Shown here: positions 33,450-45,090 of the stretch, one piece after another | Layout of the letters: each line of letters starts with the position of its first letter | Numbering within the stretch: the first letter of the stretch is position 1 | From: Ashinkailepas kermadecensis | Taxonomy: Eukaryota > Arthropoda > Thecostraca > Neolepadidae | Direction of reading: 5' to 3' | Assembly: GCA_034440615.1 (NCBI GenBank) | Contig: JAOTOM010004561.1 | Location: 248,001 to 312,000 of the forward strand | DNA length: 64,000 nt | Notes under the pieces: model-generated | The model's database searches: none | What the model was told of the DNA's origin: nothing | What the model saw: the letters and a program-made list of their open reading frames with translations, nothing else | Program-made: the position numbers and the translations under genes

Positions 33450-34147
33450 CTAGGCAGGTCATGGGGGTGTAGCTGATGAAGAGATAAGTATTGCAAGCAA
33501 GGGAAGGAATAGTTTATCATGTTTTTATGTCAATGCCAGAAGTGTTGGGAACAAAATTGGGGAATTGCATGCATATATGTTGTCTGAAAAGCTATATTTG
33601 GTGTGTATAACAGAGGCATGGGTTAATGAAAGCATTTTTGGAGACAACTTGCAAGAATTTGAATTAACAAGCTACAACATGCATATTTATCGAAGGACGG
33701 CAAGAATAGGAGGAGGTATACTCTTGTATGTCAGGCAAGTAATAAAATGTCATTTCATAGAGGATTATGTACATAGTGAAGGAGTAGAATCCTTGTGGTT
33801 AGATTATCATTCTGAAGAATGGAACAAAATTTAGGTTTGGGGCATTCTATAGACCTCCAGACCAGAATGAAAACATGGACGGGTTGATGCAGGAAGAGAT
33901 AAGTAGGAGGGTGCAGGAGAGAACTGTTTTGTTGGGGGATTTCAACATAACAGGATTGGGAAGCAAAACTATAGGTCTAAACAAATCAGGAAGAAGTTTC
34001 ATGGCTTGTTTTGAGGAAAATGTAGTATTTCAAATGACACATGAACCTACAAGAGAACATGAAGTATTAAATCTTGTGCTTACTAGTGAGGTAAATTGGA
34101 TACAAAATGTGAACATAGGAGAGACCATTGGTAATAGTGATCACAAT
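33450..34147 (+). pseudogene. CR1 endonuclease domain, frameshifted
   Basis: SCFYVNARSVGNKIGEL (N-terminal strand), LVCITEAWVN (catalytic glutamate), then a frameshift near 33830. It continues AFYRPPDQNENMD and TVLLGDFNITGL (GDFN), ending NIGETIGNSDHN at the insertion site. The SDH motif lies directly at the target duplication. Confidence 0.85.
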
Positions 34148-34387
34148 CAAGGGCGTCGCCACCGGGGGGGGCAGAGGGGCAGTCGCCCCCCCTGCCGTGA
34201 GACTGGGGGCCGCCCCCCCTGAAATTTGAGGAAGCCCCTATCCGGAAATACACAGGAAAAAAGTGAGCAAGGAGGCCGACGAGACATGGGAGGAGGCCTC
34301 CAAGACGTAAGAGGAGGCCCCTAATTTGAAGAAGGAGTCACCTAGGAGAGGATAGGAGGCCCCAGAAATCAAGAGAGCGCCAACAAT

Positions 34388-34918
34388 TGGCACGGAGGCC
34401 CCCAGGAATGCAAAGGAGGCCCCCAGGATCGAAAAGGAGGCCTCCAGGATTACAAAGGAGGCCCCCAGGATCGAAAAGGAGGCCCCCAGGATTGCAAAGG
34501 AGGCCCCAGGATTGCAAAGGAGGCCCCCAGGATTGCAAAGGAGGCCCCAGGATAGCAAAGGAGGCCCCCATGATTGCAAAGGAGTCCCCAGGATTGCAAA
34601 GGAGGCCCCCAGGATTGAAAAGGAGGCCCCATGATTGTAAAGGAGGCCCCCAGAATTGCAAAGGAGGCCCCCAGGATTACAAAGGAGGCCTCCAGGATTA
34701 CAAAGGAAGCCTCAGGATTGCAAAGGAGGCCCCAGGATTGCAAAGGAGGTCCCCAGGATTGCAAAGGAGGCCCCAGGATTGCAAAGGAGGCCCCCAGGAT
34801 TACAAAGGACTCCAGGATTGCAAAGGAGGCCCCCAGGATTGCAAAGGAGGCCCCAGGGTTGCAAAGGAGGCCTCAGGATTGCACAGGAGGCTGCCAGGAT
34901 TGCAAAGGAGGCCCGATA
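34388..34918 (+). repeat. 20-22 bp minisatellite inside the hAT element
   Basis: About 25 copies of AGGAGGCCCCCAGGATTGCA with small length changes in the C-run. Beyond 34920 the same AGGAGGC theme continues in far more diverged, longer units to about 35900. Frames from it (GPQDCKG, LQRRPPG) are not genes. Confidence 0.95.
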
Positions 34919-35899
34919 CGGGAAGGGAGACCTAAAAAAATGAGAGGAGGCCCGAAGACGGAAGAGAAAGCCAGTGGGTATGAGATGAGGTTTCGGAGAC
35001 GCAAAAGCAGTCCTAAAAATGGGTAAGGTTCCACCAAGATAGAAAAGGATGATCCAGAAAAGTGGCAGGAAGCACCTAATTCGGAAGAGGACGATATAAG
35101 ATTGGAAATGAGACCCTATCATGAACGGGGAAGCCCCTAAAATAGGAGAGAAGGGCAATTAGATAGAAGGGATGGCTCCCATGGGCGAGAAAGAAGGCTT
35201 CAAGACGGGTAAGAAGGTCCCCAGGAAATGACAAGATAACTGAGATAGGAAAGGTTGCTTGTAATTTGGAAGAGGAGGCATCTAAGAGAGAACATGAGTC
35301 CACCAGGAGATAAGAGGCCACCCTTAAAATGGGCAAAGATAGAATGAAAACGCAGAACAGGAGGCCCCGAAGACGTGAGAGGAGGCCCCTAATTTGAAAA
35401 AGAAAGCATCCAAAAGAGAAAATGAGGCCCTGCCGGACTCGAGAGGAGTCCCTCGAGATGGAGTAGGTCTCCAGGACCGAGTGAGGCCCCGACGACCGGA
35501 AGGAATTCCCAGGAAATGAGAGAAGGCCCTTAAGATGGGAGTGGTAGGTAGCAGGTATGGAAGGAGACGAGGTTTCCAAAATTGAAGATCCTCTCAAGAC
35601 GGGTAAGGCTTGCGAGGACAAAGGAGGAGGCCCACGAGGCGTGGCAGGAGGCCCCTAATTTGGCAGAGGACGCCCCTGGAACATGAGAGGAATCCCCATG
35701 CCATGCTAAAGGGGCCCCAGGATGTGGGAGGAGGCCCTCAAAACGGAAGAGGAGGACCATTGAGTATGGAGGAGGGTAGGACGCACGAGAAGACGTCCAA
35801 AACCGGTAAAGAGGCTCCAAGAAATGAGACGAGACCCCTAAGACGAGAAGAGGAAGTCTATAATTTGCAAGAAGCCCCTGAAATGGCAGGAGTCGTGCC

Positions 35900-37870
35900 G
35901 AGGTACTTGAACCTCGATATGGGCCCAAAAAGATCCGGCCGGGGCCCCTAAAATCACGCTGAGCTTAGGGGTACCAAAAATGAACGCCCGGACCATGACA
36001 ATCACACTAGGGGCACGATAGGTCGTACCGTCCCCCAACAGTATCATTGGGACACAAATGAAGCCGGGGCAACGAAAAACAACCCGGACATGGATAATCA
36101 CTCTGGGTCCCCAACAATGACACCAAAAGCATCCAAAACGTATTGGACACCCACAAAGTGTCGAGGTCGCTAAAACTCGCGCTAGGGATCCAAGCAAATG
36201 ACGTCGGAACACAAAAGATTACATTGGAATAAAAAAGTCGAGTCGCAGCCCTTGAAAATCTCACTGGGGACCAAAAAGGTCGCGCCTGGACCCCAAAGGT
36301 TGCAGCTGCCCCAAAAATCAATTATCAACCGGAATGTCACTCTGCGCCCCCAAAAGTCGGGTCAAAGTCCCCCCCCCCAAAAAAAAATCCGTTGGGCACT
36401 GGAAAAAAACGTGTCAGGGCACCGAAAAAAATCGCACCTGGAGACCGAAGAATCGTACCAGAACCCAAAAATATCACATAAGGACCTTTAAAAAATAGAA
36501 CTCGATGTCCAAAAGTTCACACCGAGACTCGATCGAATCGATCCCAGCACCGGAAAATTAAGAAAGGTCAGGACAAAAATTACCCCGAGGGCATTTATAC
36601 TCCGAAAGGTGGCATCGGCTGAAAAAAAAAGTCCTTCGGTGGCCGCAGTGACATATCAAAGGGGCAAATGTCCCCTTCCTCCTAACAGGGATATGCTCCC
36701 AAGAATCGAGCCGAGGCCCCCAAAAGTCGCGCTGGGGCCACACAAAATTCGCGTCGGTCTACCAGAATTCGCGTAGAGGCTCCAAGTAAATACGGCGGGC
36801 CCCAGAAAACTCGCTCCGAGGCCCGGAAATCTGCAACAGGAACCGCCAAGATCGCGCTGGGATTACAGCTAAGTACAACGCGCCCCGCAAACTCGAACCG
36901 GTCCCACCAAATTTCGCGCTCGGACCCACAATTCCCATCGGTAGTACCAAAATTTCGTCTGGGCATCAAAAATTAACGTCGGGGCTGCCAACAATTGGCG
37001 TCTAGGGCCCCACATAGGCACCGTGTGACCCCCAAAGTCGCATCGGTGTTCGAAGAATAAAGCCGGAGCCCTCCAAAATCAGGAGGGATTCCAAAAAAAG
37101 TCCGGGCCAGGACAATGGTTCTGGAGCACCGAACATGTCATCAGATGCCTTGACAAATCGCATACGGCATCGAAAAACATACCGGAGCTCGAAGAAAATC
37201 GAGGTGAGATACAAAAACATGGTGCCAAGGACTCGAAAAATCAGGCCGGGATTCGGAATTTAAAGAAAATTCAGAAGAGATGCACAAAAATCGCGTTGAG
37301 CCCAGATAACTGGCGTTGGGTCCCGGAACCAAGCGCCTGGGCGGGATAAGTCGCGCTAGGACCCAGACAAATCGCACCGAAGCCCAAAAATCGTACTGGG
37401 GCCCCACAAATGTGCGTCAGAAGCCCCAAATAAACACAGCGGGACCCTAAGACCACAACGGGGACCCAAAATGCGACTGGCCCTCCAAAGCGCAGTCTCG
37501 CAAAAAGCTACCGGGCCCGAAAACATGCGTTGTAGCCATAACTATATATACCGGAACTCTAAAAAAACAAACAAAAAAAAACACCGGAATCTCTCAAGAC
37601 GCACAGGGGCCATACGACCGCCCAAGGGCCTGAAAAGAGGCTGGGGCCGCAAAAAGCAACATGGTCCCAAAACGAACAAAAATACCGGGCATAAGTAAAC
37701 ACATCGAGATATTTGAAAGCGCCCCGACAACTAAAAATCTTCGGTGCGCAAAAAAGCAACAAACCCTAATACGAACAGGGGTTTCGAAAATGCGTTGGGC
37801 CTCTAACAAAAATGGATTGGAGAACTAAGACACATCCTTAGACGAAGAAATACGAAACGGGTCCAAAGAA
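35900..37870 (+). repeat. Ancient degenerate tandem repeat, about 28-35 bp period
   Basis: A theme of the form CCCAAAAATCGC followed by GC-rich bases (GCTGGGGCCC, GTCGGGRCC) recurs dozens of times, with heavy divergence. AAAATCG or AAAGTCG occurs roughly once per 30 bp. No coding potential: frames are short and conserve nothing. Confidence 0.65.
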
Positions 37871-38220
37871 GTACACTCAGGCAGGGCCTTGGTTCGGTAG
37901 CCAACCTGGAAGCATGTTTAATCAAAGATATGAGGTGCATCAAAGCTCAGCGGGTATCCGCATTTCTTCAGCATAAAATATGAGACTAATGATCTACCGG
38001 GAATATGAGACTAATGATGATCGGGAGCTAATGATCGAATTTAATTAATCGAATTTTCGCAGCGAACGCCCATACGAATCATTTTATCACGTCAGATATG
38101 GCGCAAGTCTATCATGTGGCAGCAATTAGCAAAGCGTAGGAGGCCCAGCAAAATCCGTAGCATCGCACGAAGTGTGGCGAATGCGCCGAATGCGCAAGAT
38201 GGGTGTGTGCGTGCACTTAC

Positions 38221-38259
38221 GTTGGCGTCGTGGCGACCGGGCACTATGAACTGGAATGT
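38221..38259 (-). other. Exon-like 39-bp segment inside the hAT element
   Basis: On the minus strand, AAAATTTCCCAATTTCAG is followed by 13 codons (TFQFIVPGRHDAN) and then GTAAGTGC. Acceptor, polypyrimidine tract and donor are all strong, and the codons are GC-rich unlike the flanks. I do not recognise the protein. It may be a captured host exon, or a real microexon of a gene that spans the transposon. Confidence 0.35.
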
Positions 38260-39835
38260 CTGAAATTGGGAAATTTTACATTTTAGAGTGATTTGTGTAG
38301 GTGTAATTTTAGCAGTGCGAGGTGACTTATCAAGGGATACCAAAATAATACATTCGATCAGGGTGGAGGAGCTAGGGTTGAAATTCGACGAACCAGAAAC
38401 GATATTGGTAGATTAGGTCCCTCCACAGTATAATTCAGTTCATCACTAATTATTTTATTTAAAAAGGTCCCCTTTGACAAAATTGTGGTCGAAAGCGGAA
38501 GACTTTGAGTAGTTGGACCCCCTCCAAATACGTTTGCCCCTCCCCTTGACGCAAATATAGGTGCGTCACTGGTCCCCCAATAATTTTCTGAAACTTACGC
38601 CCATGGAGCAAAGCCAACATTGTGGGGGCAAATTCCCCCTCACAAGTATACAAAACAACACCGAAGCCCCATATTAAATGGGAGGAATGATGTTTTAAAA
38701 TGTATTTTCTTCCTACAAAGCTGTCTTCTGTGATTACAGCCTGCATGATTAGAGCTTCCCAGCTTCAATACCTTCTCAACGACATAATTTACCAAACGGT
38801 ACAGCACAGCGATGACCATGGGCGTGACGGCGTGGAATTCGAAGGTTTTGCATTATTTATGCATTGTCATTGTTACATGGGATATACTAGGAGTCTAAAA
38901 AGCAATAGGAGGCCCTAACACAGGACCTCCTGGAACAGTGTAATTTGCCAAATATTTACCAGAATAGAACAGGTGCCAAGGAAAAAAGCAGTGCTAAAAA
39001 TGTCTTAGACGCTACTTTATGGAATTATACAAATAAAACGAAAACTGAAGACAGAATCTAGTTCATATAATTCATAAAGATCACTTTTAAAAAAAATTTA
39101 CCTTGCCATAGAGGATGTCATTGTTGATGATATATGGCCACACAGAAAAGTATGATGTGCCTGAATGAATGTGTTTTTTTTTCCTTTTTGTGATAGAGGA
39201 TTTTGTTAGGTTCGTATTCACCCATGCATATTCTGCATGAGTTATCTCTGTTTGAATGCTTTCATCTTTTCTGTACCCCCCCTAACCTTTCATCTTGTGA
39301 CCCTGGGAATCCCGTGGGCGCTACTAGCTTGCTACCTGTCCACGGTTTTTCCAGGGTCTCATTTCCTTTCTACTAATTGGTGGTATTCTATCTGCAAAAA
39401 GAAAAAGAAAATACAGAAGGGGTGATAATGGTATTGGTATAATCACATTCTGTTATATCTCGTGGTTGTATCCCGAGGCACCCATGTGTTGGCTGTCCTG
39501 ATCTATGGGCAGCTCACCTAGGGAAGCCCCACATTGAAATACCCAATGAAGGTGCGTACAGCCAAATAGGATAGGCTGCTGCTGCATCTGATATAGGGAC
39601 GACAATTAAAAAAAAACACCAAAAAACAGTGGAGGCCCCCTTTCGGGGAGCAGGGCCACATCAACATTGCCCCCCGCCTGGAAGAATTTCGTGGCGACGC
39701 CACTGATCACAATAGTATACGCTTCTCATTGTATGTTGGAATGTAGGAACCAATAAAACATTGATTCCATATTGTGCTCATGGGAATTACAAGGAGTTCA
39801 GGATCTTCCTGAATTAAATTCATTGGGAAGACTTA

Positions 39836-41650
39836 TTGAAGGGCTTAGATGCTTATGAAATGTGGAGAATGATAAAAGATAAACTATTTCAAGGTCAGGA
39901 TAGGTTCATTCCCAATAGGCAAATTAGATTAACCAGGCTTAAGCACCCTTCATGGCTGACCGGGAAAGTAAAGCATTTACAGGAGTCAAAGAGACAGGCA
40001 TTCAATAAACTAAAAGATGCTAACTCTGAGGTAAACCTCAAATCATATAAAATAGCTAGAAATAAAGTTAGGAGGTGTGTTAGGGCATTTAAAAGACTGG
40101 CTGAAATCAAATTAGCTCGAGAATGTTCAGCAGGTAATGCTAAGATATTCCTTAGCTTCTACAAATGTATGTTTAAGAAGTGTAGTGTAGGACCACTGGA
40201 GGTAGATGGGGAAATAGTGGTTGATGATTGTGATATTGTGGAATCCCTAAGGAAGCAATTCTCATCAGTCTTTACTAAAGATAATTCTGGTATAATAGAA
40301 ACGACTGAAGCTTATGCCATGACAGGTTAGGGAAATATGAAGTGTGTAGGAAACTGCAGGCCGGTCAGTTTGACCTCAATAGTTTGCAAGGTACTAGAAA
40401 TTCTGGTTAAACCGAATGTTCAGATTCATCTTGAAAGGCACAATCTTTTAAGGGATACTCAACATGGATTTCGATCTCGAAGGACTTGTTTAACCAACCT
40501 ATTGGAGTTCATGGAGTATGTTATTAAAGAAGTAGACAATCAAAGCGGGATGGATGTTTTGTACTTGGACTTTAGCAAAGCTTTTGATAACGTTCCACAC
40601 GGGAGGCTAATAATTCATCAACTACAGCAACATGGGATTGTTGGACAATTTCTGGGTTGGATTGAAGCATGGTTGAGGGGACGGAAACAACAGGTAGTGT
40701 TAAATGGATGTAAATATGATTGGAAGGATGTTCTGAGTGGAGTACCACAGGGCTCAGTTATAGGGCCACTTCTCTTTATCATCTTTGTGAATAACATTGC
40801 AGCAGGGCTGAGGAACAGAGTGTTAAAATGTGCTGATGAGATCAAGCTGGTAGGAGTTGCAAACAGTAGTGATCACTCTAGTAATATTCAACTAGACTTG
40901 GAGGACCTAAAAAAGTGGGCTGATCAATCGCAAATGTCTTTCAACTATGATAAGTGTAAGGTTACGCATCTGGGGTCTAGAGGTGAGACTTTCAGATATA
41001 CAATGGGGGGGGGGAGGGGAGGGAACTGGATGTTATTGAAGAGGAAAAAGACTTGGGTGTGTTGGTTTCAAAAGACCTTAAAGCAGAAAAACAATGTATC
41101 TCAGCTAGGAGCAAGGCACTCAGAATGCTGGGACTCATTAATAGAAGTGTGAGATATAAGAGCAAAGAAGTCATGACAAAACTGTACTTAGCATACGTGC
41201 GACCCCACTTGGAATATTATGTACAAGCATGGAGCCCCTACCTGGAAAAAGATATATATATGTTAGAAAGAGTGCAGCGCAAAGCAGCTAGACTCATCAG
41301 TGGAATAGGTAACTTAGAATATGGAGAAAGGCTTGTGGCATTAGATATGTACTCACTCAAGTATAGGAGATGAAGGGGGGACATGATTGAAACGTACAAA
41401 ATTGTCAAAGGACTAGATCAGGTCAATTTGAATGACGCTCTTCAGTTTAGAGTATCACATAGGGGTCATCAATTCAGGTTAGACAAGTTGAGGTGTAGGA
41501 CAGTTAAGCGACAACAGGTCTTCAGTCAAAGGGTTGTTGATCAGTGGAATAAGCTACATGCTGATGTTGTGGGGAGTTCCTCATTGAATGTATTTAAACG
41601 TAGGGTGGACAATTTTTCTAGACAGGAAAATCATGTTTTTGAGTTCTGAT
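39836..41650 (+). pseudogene. CR1 reverse transcriptase and C-terminal domain, broken
   Basis: The connector region (39836-40330) ends abruptly at TEAYAMTG. The expected SPGPDG...NYRP part is missing, and the frame resumes with GNCRPVSLTSIVCKVLE. Then VLYLDFSKAFDNVPHGRL (block A), SGVPQGSVIGPLLFIIFVN (block B) and KCADEIKLVG, where the usual ADD reads ADE. After a frameshift near 41000: GVLVSKDLKAEKQC, YVRPHLEYYVQAWSPYL and RVQRKAARLI. An internal TGA at 41371 precedes RGDMIETYKIVKGL. The end is VVDQWNKLHADVV...LNVFKRRVD. Confidence 0.88.
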
Positions 41651-41968
41651 TTGTGGTGGATGGGGTGATATTTGTGCTAGGTGGGTGTGCACGGCACAGA
41701 CCCCTCTAAGCGGGCATGAATGCGACTTAAAAATTGTTGGTAGGGCATTCAATACACGTGATGAGGGGGATCAGGGGAATAGGGCTGGATAGCTAGGGTA
41801 GATAGGCATGGATAGGTGTGTGGGATGTTGATGGATGGTTTCTTTAGGATGTGGTGATGGTTGGGGTGGGTCTTTTTACCGGGTTTATGGTATCTTCCAT
41901 TTACATACTTAACTGGATGAGCCCTTGTGGCTCTTATTAAGTCTAAACACTTTATGACTTTATGAGCC

Positions 41969-43787
41969 CCTTCCCGTCAGACCAGTTTTAATCATGCTCC
42001 ACCCCTCTGCTCTGATCGAGATTCGGGACAGTAAGGAGGATTGGAAAATAATTCGGATAGCTTGCGAAGCCGATTGTCCGACTGCTGTTATTCAAAGCGT
42101 AGCGTCATTTTATATGGTGTATTGCATGTGTCCCATAGATGTCACTGTATTGAAATGATTAGGAGGCGCCGGGGAAATTACTGCACGAGCAATTGTTTTC
42201 AATCGCCAAAACCCTTCTTCCGATTTTTTTGTCATGTCCGTTTGATAGTCTTCGGTTCTTTACTAGTTTTGAGGCAGAGTGGATTTATCCACTGTTTCAT
42301 CACCTTTTGGAAAAGTGATTTAAGTGAGGAAACTAGACTATTGGGGGGTGGCATAATGGATATTGGGGAGGGGAAGCAGTGACCGCCTTTGGTGTATCCA
42401 AAGCGAGACCCCTGATGTGCTATCTATGGTGTTTCGCTCAGTGCTGACTTGCGATCGTGCGCCCACGCTGGAGCCCGACAGAGAGGCATCGCCACGTTTT
42501 TTTTATTTGCTGGGACGAGATGGTTCTAGGTCGCTTCCTTCTATGCAGCGTTATGCGCATTATGGTAAGCTTAACAAAATTTTGGGAATACGTCCCCCAC
42601 GGCGACGCCCAATGTGAGTGTATGCAAACGTCGACCAGCTGACGGTTCGTACTACACCCAGGGGAGGGGGAGGGGTAAAGAGAATGTGCGGTCTGCCGCC
42701 GCGTTACCACACGAGTATTCCATCTACTTTAATGCATGCAAGGTTATGTTCAAAAGGGTGCTAATGCATGAAAAGTACATTTGTAGACAAAAAATTGGTT
42801 TCTTCGATTATAAAATTGAACGTAGTCGTGGTGTACGTAACATATTTTACAGATATTCGTCTTTGTATGCATAACTTGGCCGAATAAAATGATGGGGATT
42901 GGGTATGAGCTTGGTTGCGATGATGGAAAGCTCGTGCATCAAATACAACTTCTGAGAGTACTAATAAAGATGCATAACTGCCCTTATTGACACAATTTGT
43001 TTTGGCATACAGCATAATTAAACACAATGGAATGACATAGCAAACATAAAGACAAGCTTTCTAAGATACTCAATTTGAAATCGATTAATGTTTATATTTG
43101 GAGCACAGTATTTATATCAGCAGCAACTAAATTGAGAACCGATCGTCACCATTGTATTCGTCTGAATTATAAGAAAGAGATGCCGATATATGACATGCTT
43201 TTTGCGTAGTCCGTGAATGTAAGACATTTTCGCATGAAGCATTCTATTTTTCTTACTTCGACAGCGATCATTTCATGCCTGCATGCTCTTTTGAAAACAA
43301 TCCTTCACGCATTACGGCCCATGGAGTTCTTGCGTCGAAACGCGGCTCGAGGCGGCAAATTATCGTGGTCCAGCCACATCTGAGAGCCGTGAATGTATCT
43401 TGCCCAACGTTCATGGTACCCAGTGGGCGATGTGACCTCTGTGGCCAGCAGCTGGCTGGCAAAGCAAGCAGGGAAGGCTCTCCAGAGATGGTAGCCAGTG
43501 GACGGTGTGACCTCCAAGGGCAGCAGCGGGCCGGTACAGCAAGCAAGGAAGGCTCTCGAAGGTTGAATGTGTCCAGATGTTAGTTATATTACGTGGTATT
43601 ACTGTTATTATTTCAGCAACAATTACTGGAAGTTCAAAGGCGACTTGCGATCATTCAAACAGCTTCCTGTTAATACGACTGCACTTTACTGTACTGCTCG
43701 TGTGTTAATTAAACCATTAAGAATGACGAATTCGGTGTTTTTATTATGACACCAGTGACGCCAGACAGTTTTTTGCTCTTTTTATCC
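41969..43787. other. No gene supported
   Basis: Contains a 75-bp tandem duplication (43421 and 43496, each starting CAGTGGRCG-TGTGACCTC). Nothing else identifiable on either strand. Confidence 0.4.
43421..43562 (+). repeat. 75-bp tandem duplication, two copies
   Basis: Copies share GTGTGACCTC, GGCAGCAGC and AAGCAAGCAGGGAAGGCTCTC with scattered changes. The period is a multiple of three and a frame stays open (CDLCGQQLAGKAS / CDLQGQQRAGTAS), but no start, splice or family evidence makes it coding. Confidence 0.85.
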
Positions 43788-43905
43788 CGTCACGTGCCAT
43801 CGGTCTGGCATCCCGTCACGTGCCATCGGTCTGGCATCCCGTCACGTGCCATCGGTCTGGCATCCCGTCACGTGTCATCGGTCTGGCATCCCGTCGCGTC
43901 CTGAA
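43788..43905 (+). repeat. 26-bp minisatellite, about 4.5 copies
   Basis: The unit starts CGTCACGTGCCATCGGTCTG and ends GCATCC. Copies are near-identical, the last with GTCATC and CGTCGCGTCC variants. Each has a CACGTG palindrome. Confidence 0.95.
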
Positions 43906-44057
43906 GAGCTGCTCCATTCGTGTCGCTGCCAATGGCGTATCAGGGCCCGCTGACCATGCATGCGGTCCTGTAGTGAACCGCTGCCCTCCCTCTTGCCACA
44001 GCACTGTACTTTGACCCACGTGCGTGCCTCCGTGTGACCTGGCGCACATGCCTGCAG

Positions 44058-44230
44058 CCTGTCCAACTGACCTGAACGCGACGTGCCTGCCCGGCGGAGA
44101 GGAAGCGCTCGCCACGTGCGCGCTCCGATCCGATCGCCTTGCCGCCGACGTCACCGGCTTCGTCCTGCTCTTCGGCTGCTTCTCTGTGCTCGGCGTGACG
44201 GTGCCGTGGCTGCGCCGCCGCGGCAAGTGA
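44058..44230 (+). CDS. Last exon of an unrecognised membrane protein (partial)
   Basis: After an acceptor ACATGCCTGCAG, the frame completes a split codon and reads CPTDLNATCLPGGEEALATC, then ALRSDRLAADV, a hydrophobic stretch TGFVLLFGCFSVLGVTVPWL and RRRGK, ending at TGA 44228-44230. An Asn-Ala-Thr glycosylation site and paired cysteines before a membrane helix, followed by a basic tail, suggest an extracellular loop, final helix and short cytosolic end. GC-rich codon use matches the ABCG exons. Upstream exons were not found and I do not recognise the family. The case for coding rests on composition, the acceptor and topology only. Confidence 0.45.
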
Positions 44231-44289
44231 GCATCGCTTCCGTCCGACACCGAACACCCGGCCGCCGGCACCACCCGACACCCCGGTGG

Positions 44290-44345
44290 GCTCTCCGCGC
44301 GCGTCGCAGCCATGAGGTCTCGGGTTCAAATCCGGCCGGCCGCCT
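44290..44345 (+). mobile_element. Possible tRNA-SINE box B remnant
   Basis: GAGGTCTCGGGTTCAAATCC has a box B-like GGTTCAAATCC and a plausible T-arm, but no box A upstream. The reverse frame gives the GFEPET string commonly produced by translating tRNA-derived SINEs. Confidence 0.35.
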
Positions 44346-44910
44346 GGCTTTGCCGCGACCGTTTGGCGTGAGAGAGCGGCGAGCGGTGACGCTGCGTGGC
44401 CGGCGCGCCACGTGCGTCGTAAACACACCGGGGCTCTTCCGGGCGACGACGAGGAGGAGGTGGCTGCTGCTACAACTGGCAGGGTGACGTTAGTGGGCCC
44501 GCATTCGCCATTGGTGAGGACTGAGTATCCTGGATGGAGGAAAATACCCTTACATGCTTGTTGAAAGGTAATACTCCTGTACGGTCACGTACAGGATTCT
44601 TAAGAAAACAAAATGACATCTGTATTGCAATACTGTATGCATTGTATGCAAAACTACGGGTGCAAGAGAAACTAGAAAATGGCATTCACCTACATTACAT
44701 TACAAAAATTACAATGCGCCAACTTACGTTTCTAAAAGAAATAATTGCACGTGGTATTGAAGATAGATAATACGATTGATGATGAATTAACTAATGTCCA
44801 CCAGCTCTCGCCACGGGCTGGGTCGGCCCATGGACTCGCGGGCTACGGCTGGGTTTGGCTCGGGCCCGGTTCCTGAAATTAAAGATGTCATGTGCCATGG
44901 GCGGGCCCGG

Positions 44911-45090
44911 GCCTCATCAGTCATGGGCCCGGGCCTCCTCAGTCATGGGCCCGGGCCTCCTCAGTCATGGGCCCGGGCCTCCTCAGTCATGGGCCCGGGC
45001 CTCCTCAGTCATGGGCCCGGGCCTCATCAGTCATGGGCCGGGGCCTCATCAGTCATGGGCCCGGGCCTCCTCAGTCATGGGCCCGGGCCG
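44911..45090 (+). repeat. 22-bp minisatellite, eight copies
   Basis: Units of CTCCTCAGTCATGGGCCCGG plus GC. Two copies read CATCAG and one GGCCGGG. Very homogeneous, so recently expanded. Confidence 0.96.

Larger units (their letters stand above)
34148..39705. mobile_element. 5558-bp hAT-type insertion with 8-bp target duplication
   Basis: Left end CAAGGGCGTCGCCAC, right end GTGGCGACGCCACTG; 13 of 15 terminal bases are complementary. The octamer ATCACAAT flanks both ends (34140-34147 and 39706-39713). This is typical of hAT. No transposase frame was recognised. The interior is mostly decayed tandem repeat (34388-37870), then about 1.8 kb of unique DNA. An inner hAT-like terminus (GGTGCGTCACTG, about 38570) may mark a nested element. 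Long for a non-autonomous element. Confidence 0.88.
31600..41968 (+). mobile_element. CR1-type non-LTR retrotransposon split by a hAT insertion
   Basis: Parts in order: a repeated 5' region (31630-32500), ORF1 with an esterase-type domain (32586-33239), endonuclease (about 33450-34147), the insertion (34148-39705), then RT and C-terminal domain (39714-41650). The 3' end is GACTTTATGAGC-like near 41968. Removing the insertion and one target duplication restores the endonuclease SDHN codons in register (described, not rebuilt). An ORF1 SGNH esterase is characteristic of CR1 elements. Also disabled by a deletion before RT block NCRPVSL, frameshifts, and CADE in place of ADD at the catalytic site. 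Confidence 0.85.

Noticed and set aside
34387..35158. ORFs with GPQDCKG/LQRRPPG or FAILGAS repeats
   Set aside because: Translations of the 20-22 bp minisatellite inside the hAT element, on both strands. The FAILGAS strings only superficially resemble membrane segments.
38540..38580. Nested hAT end (GGTGCGTCACTG)
   Set aside because: Looks like a terminus, but I found no partner end or octamer duplication, so it is mentioned only within the larger element.
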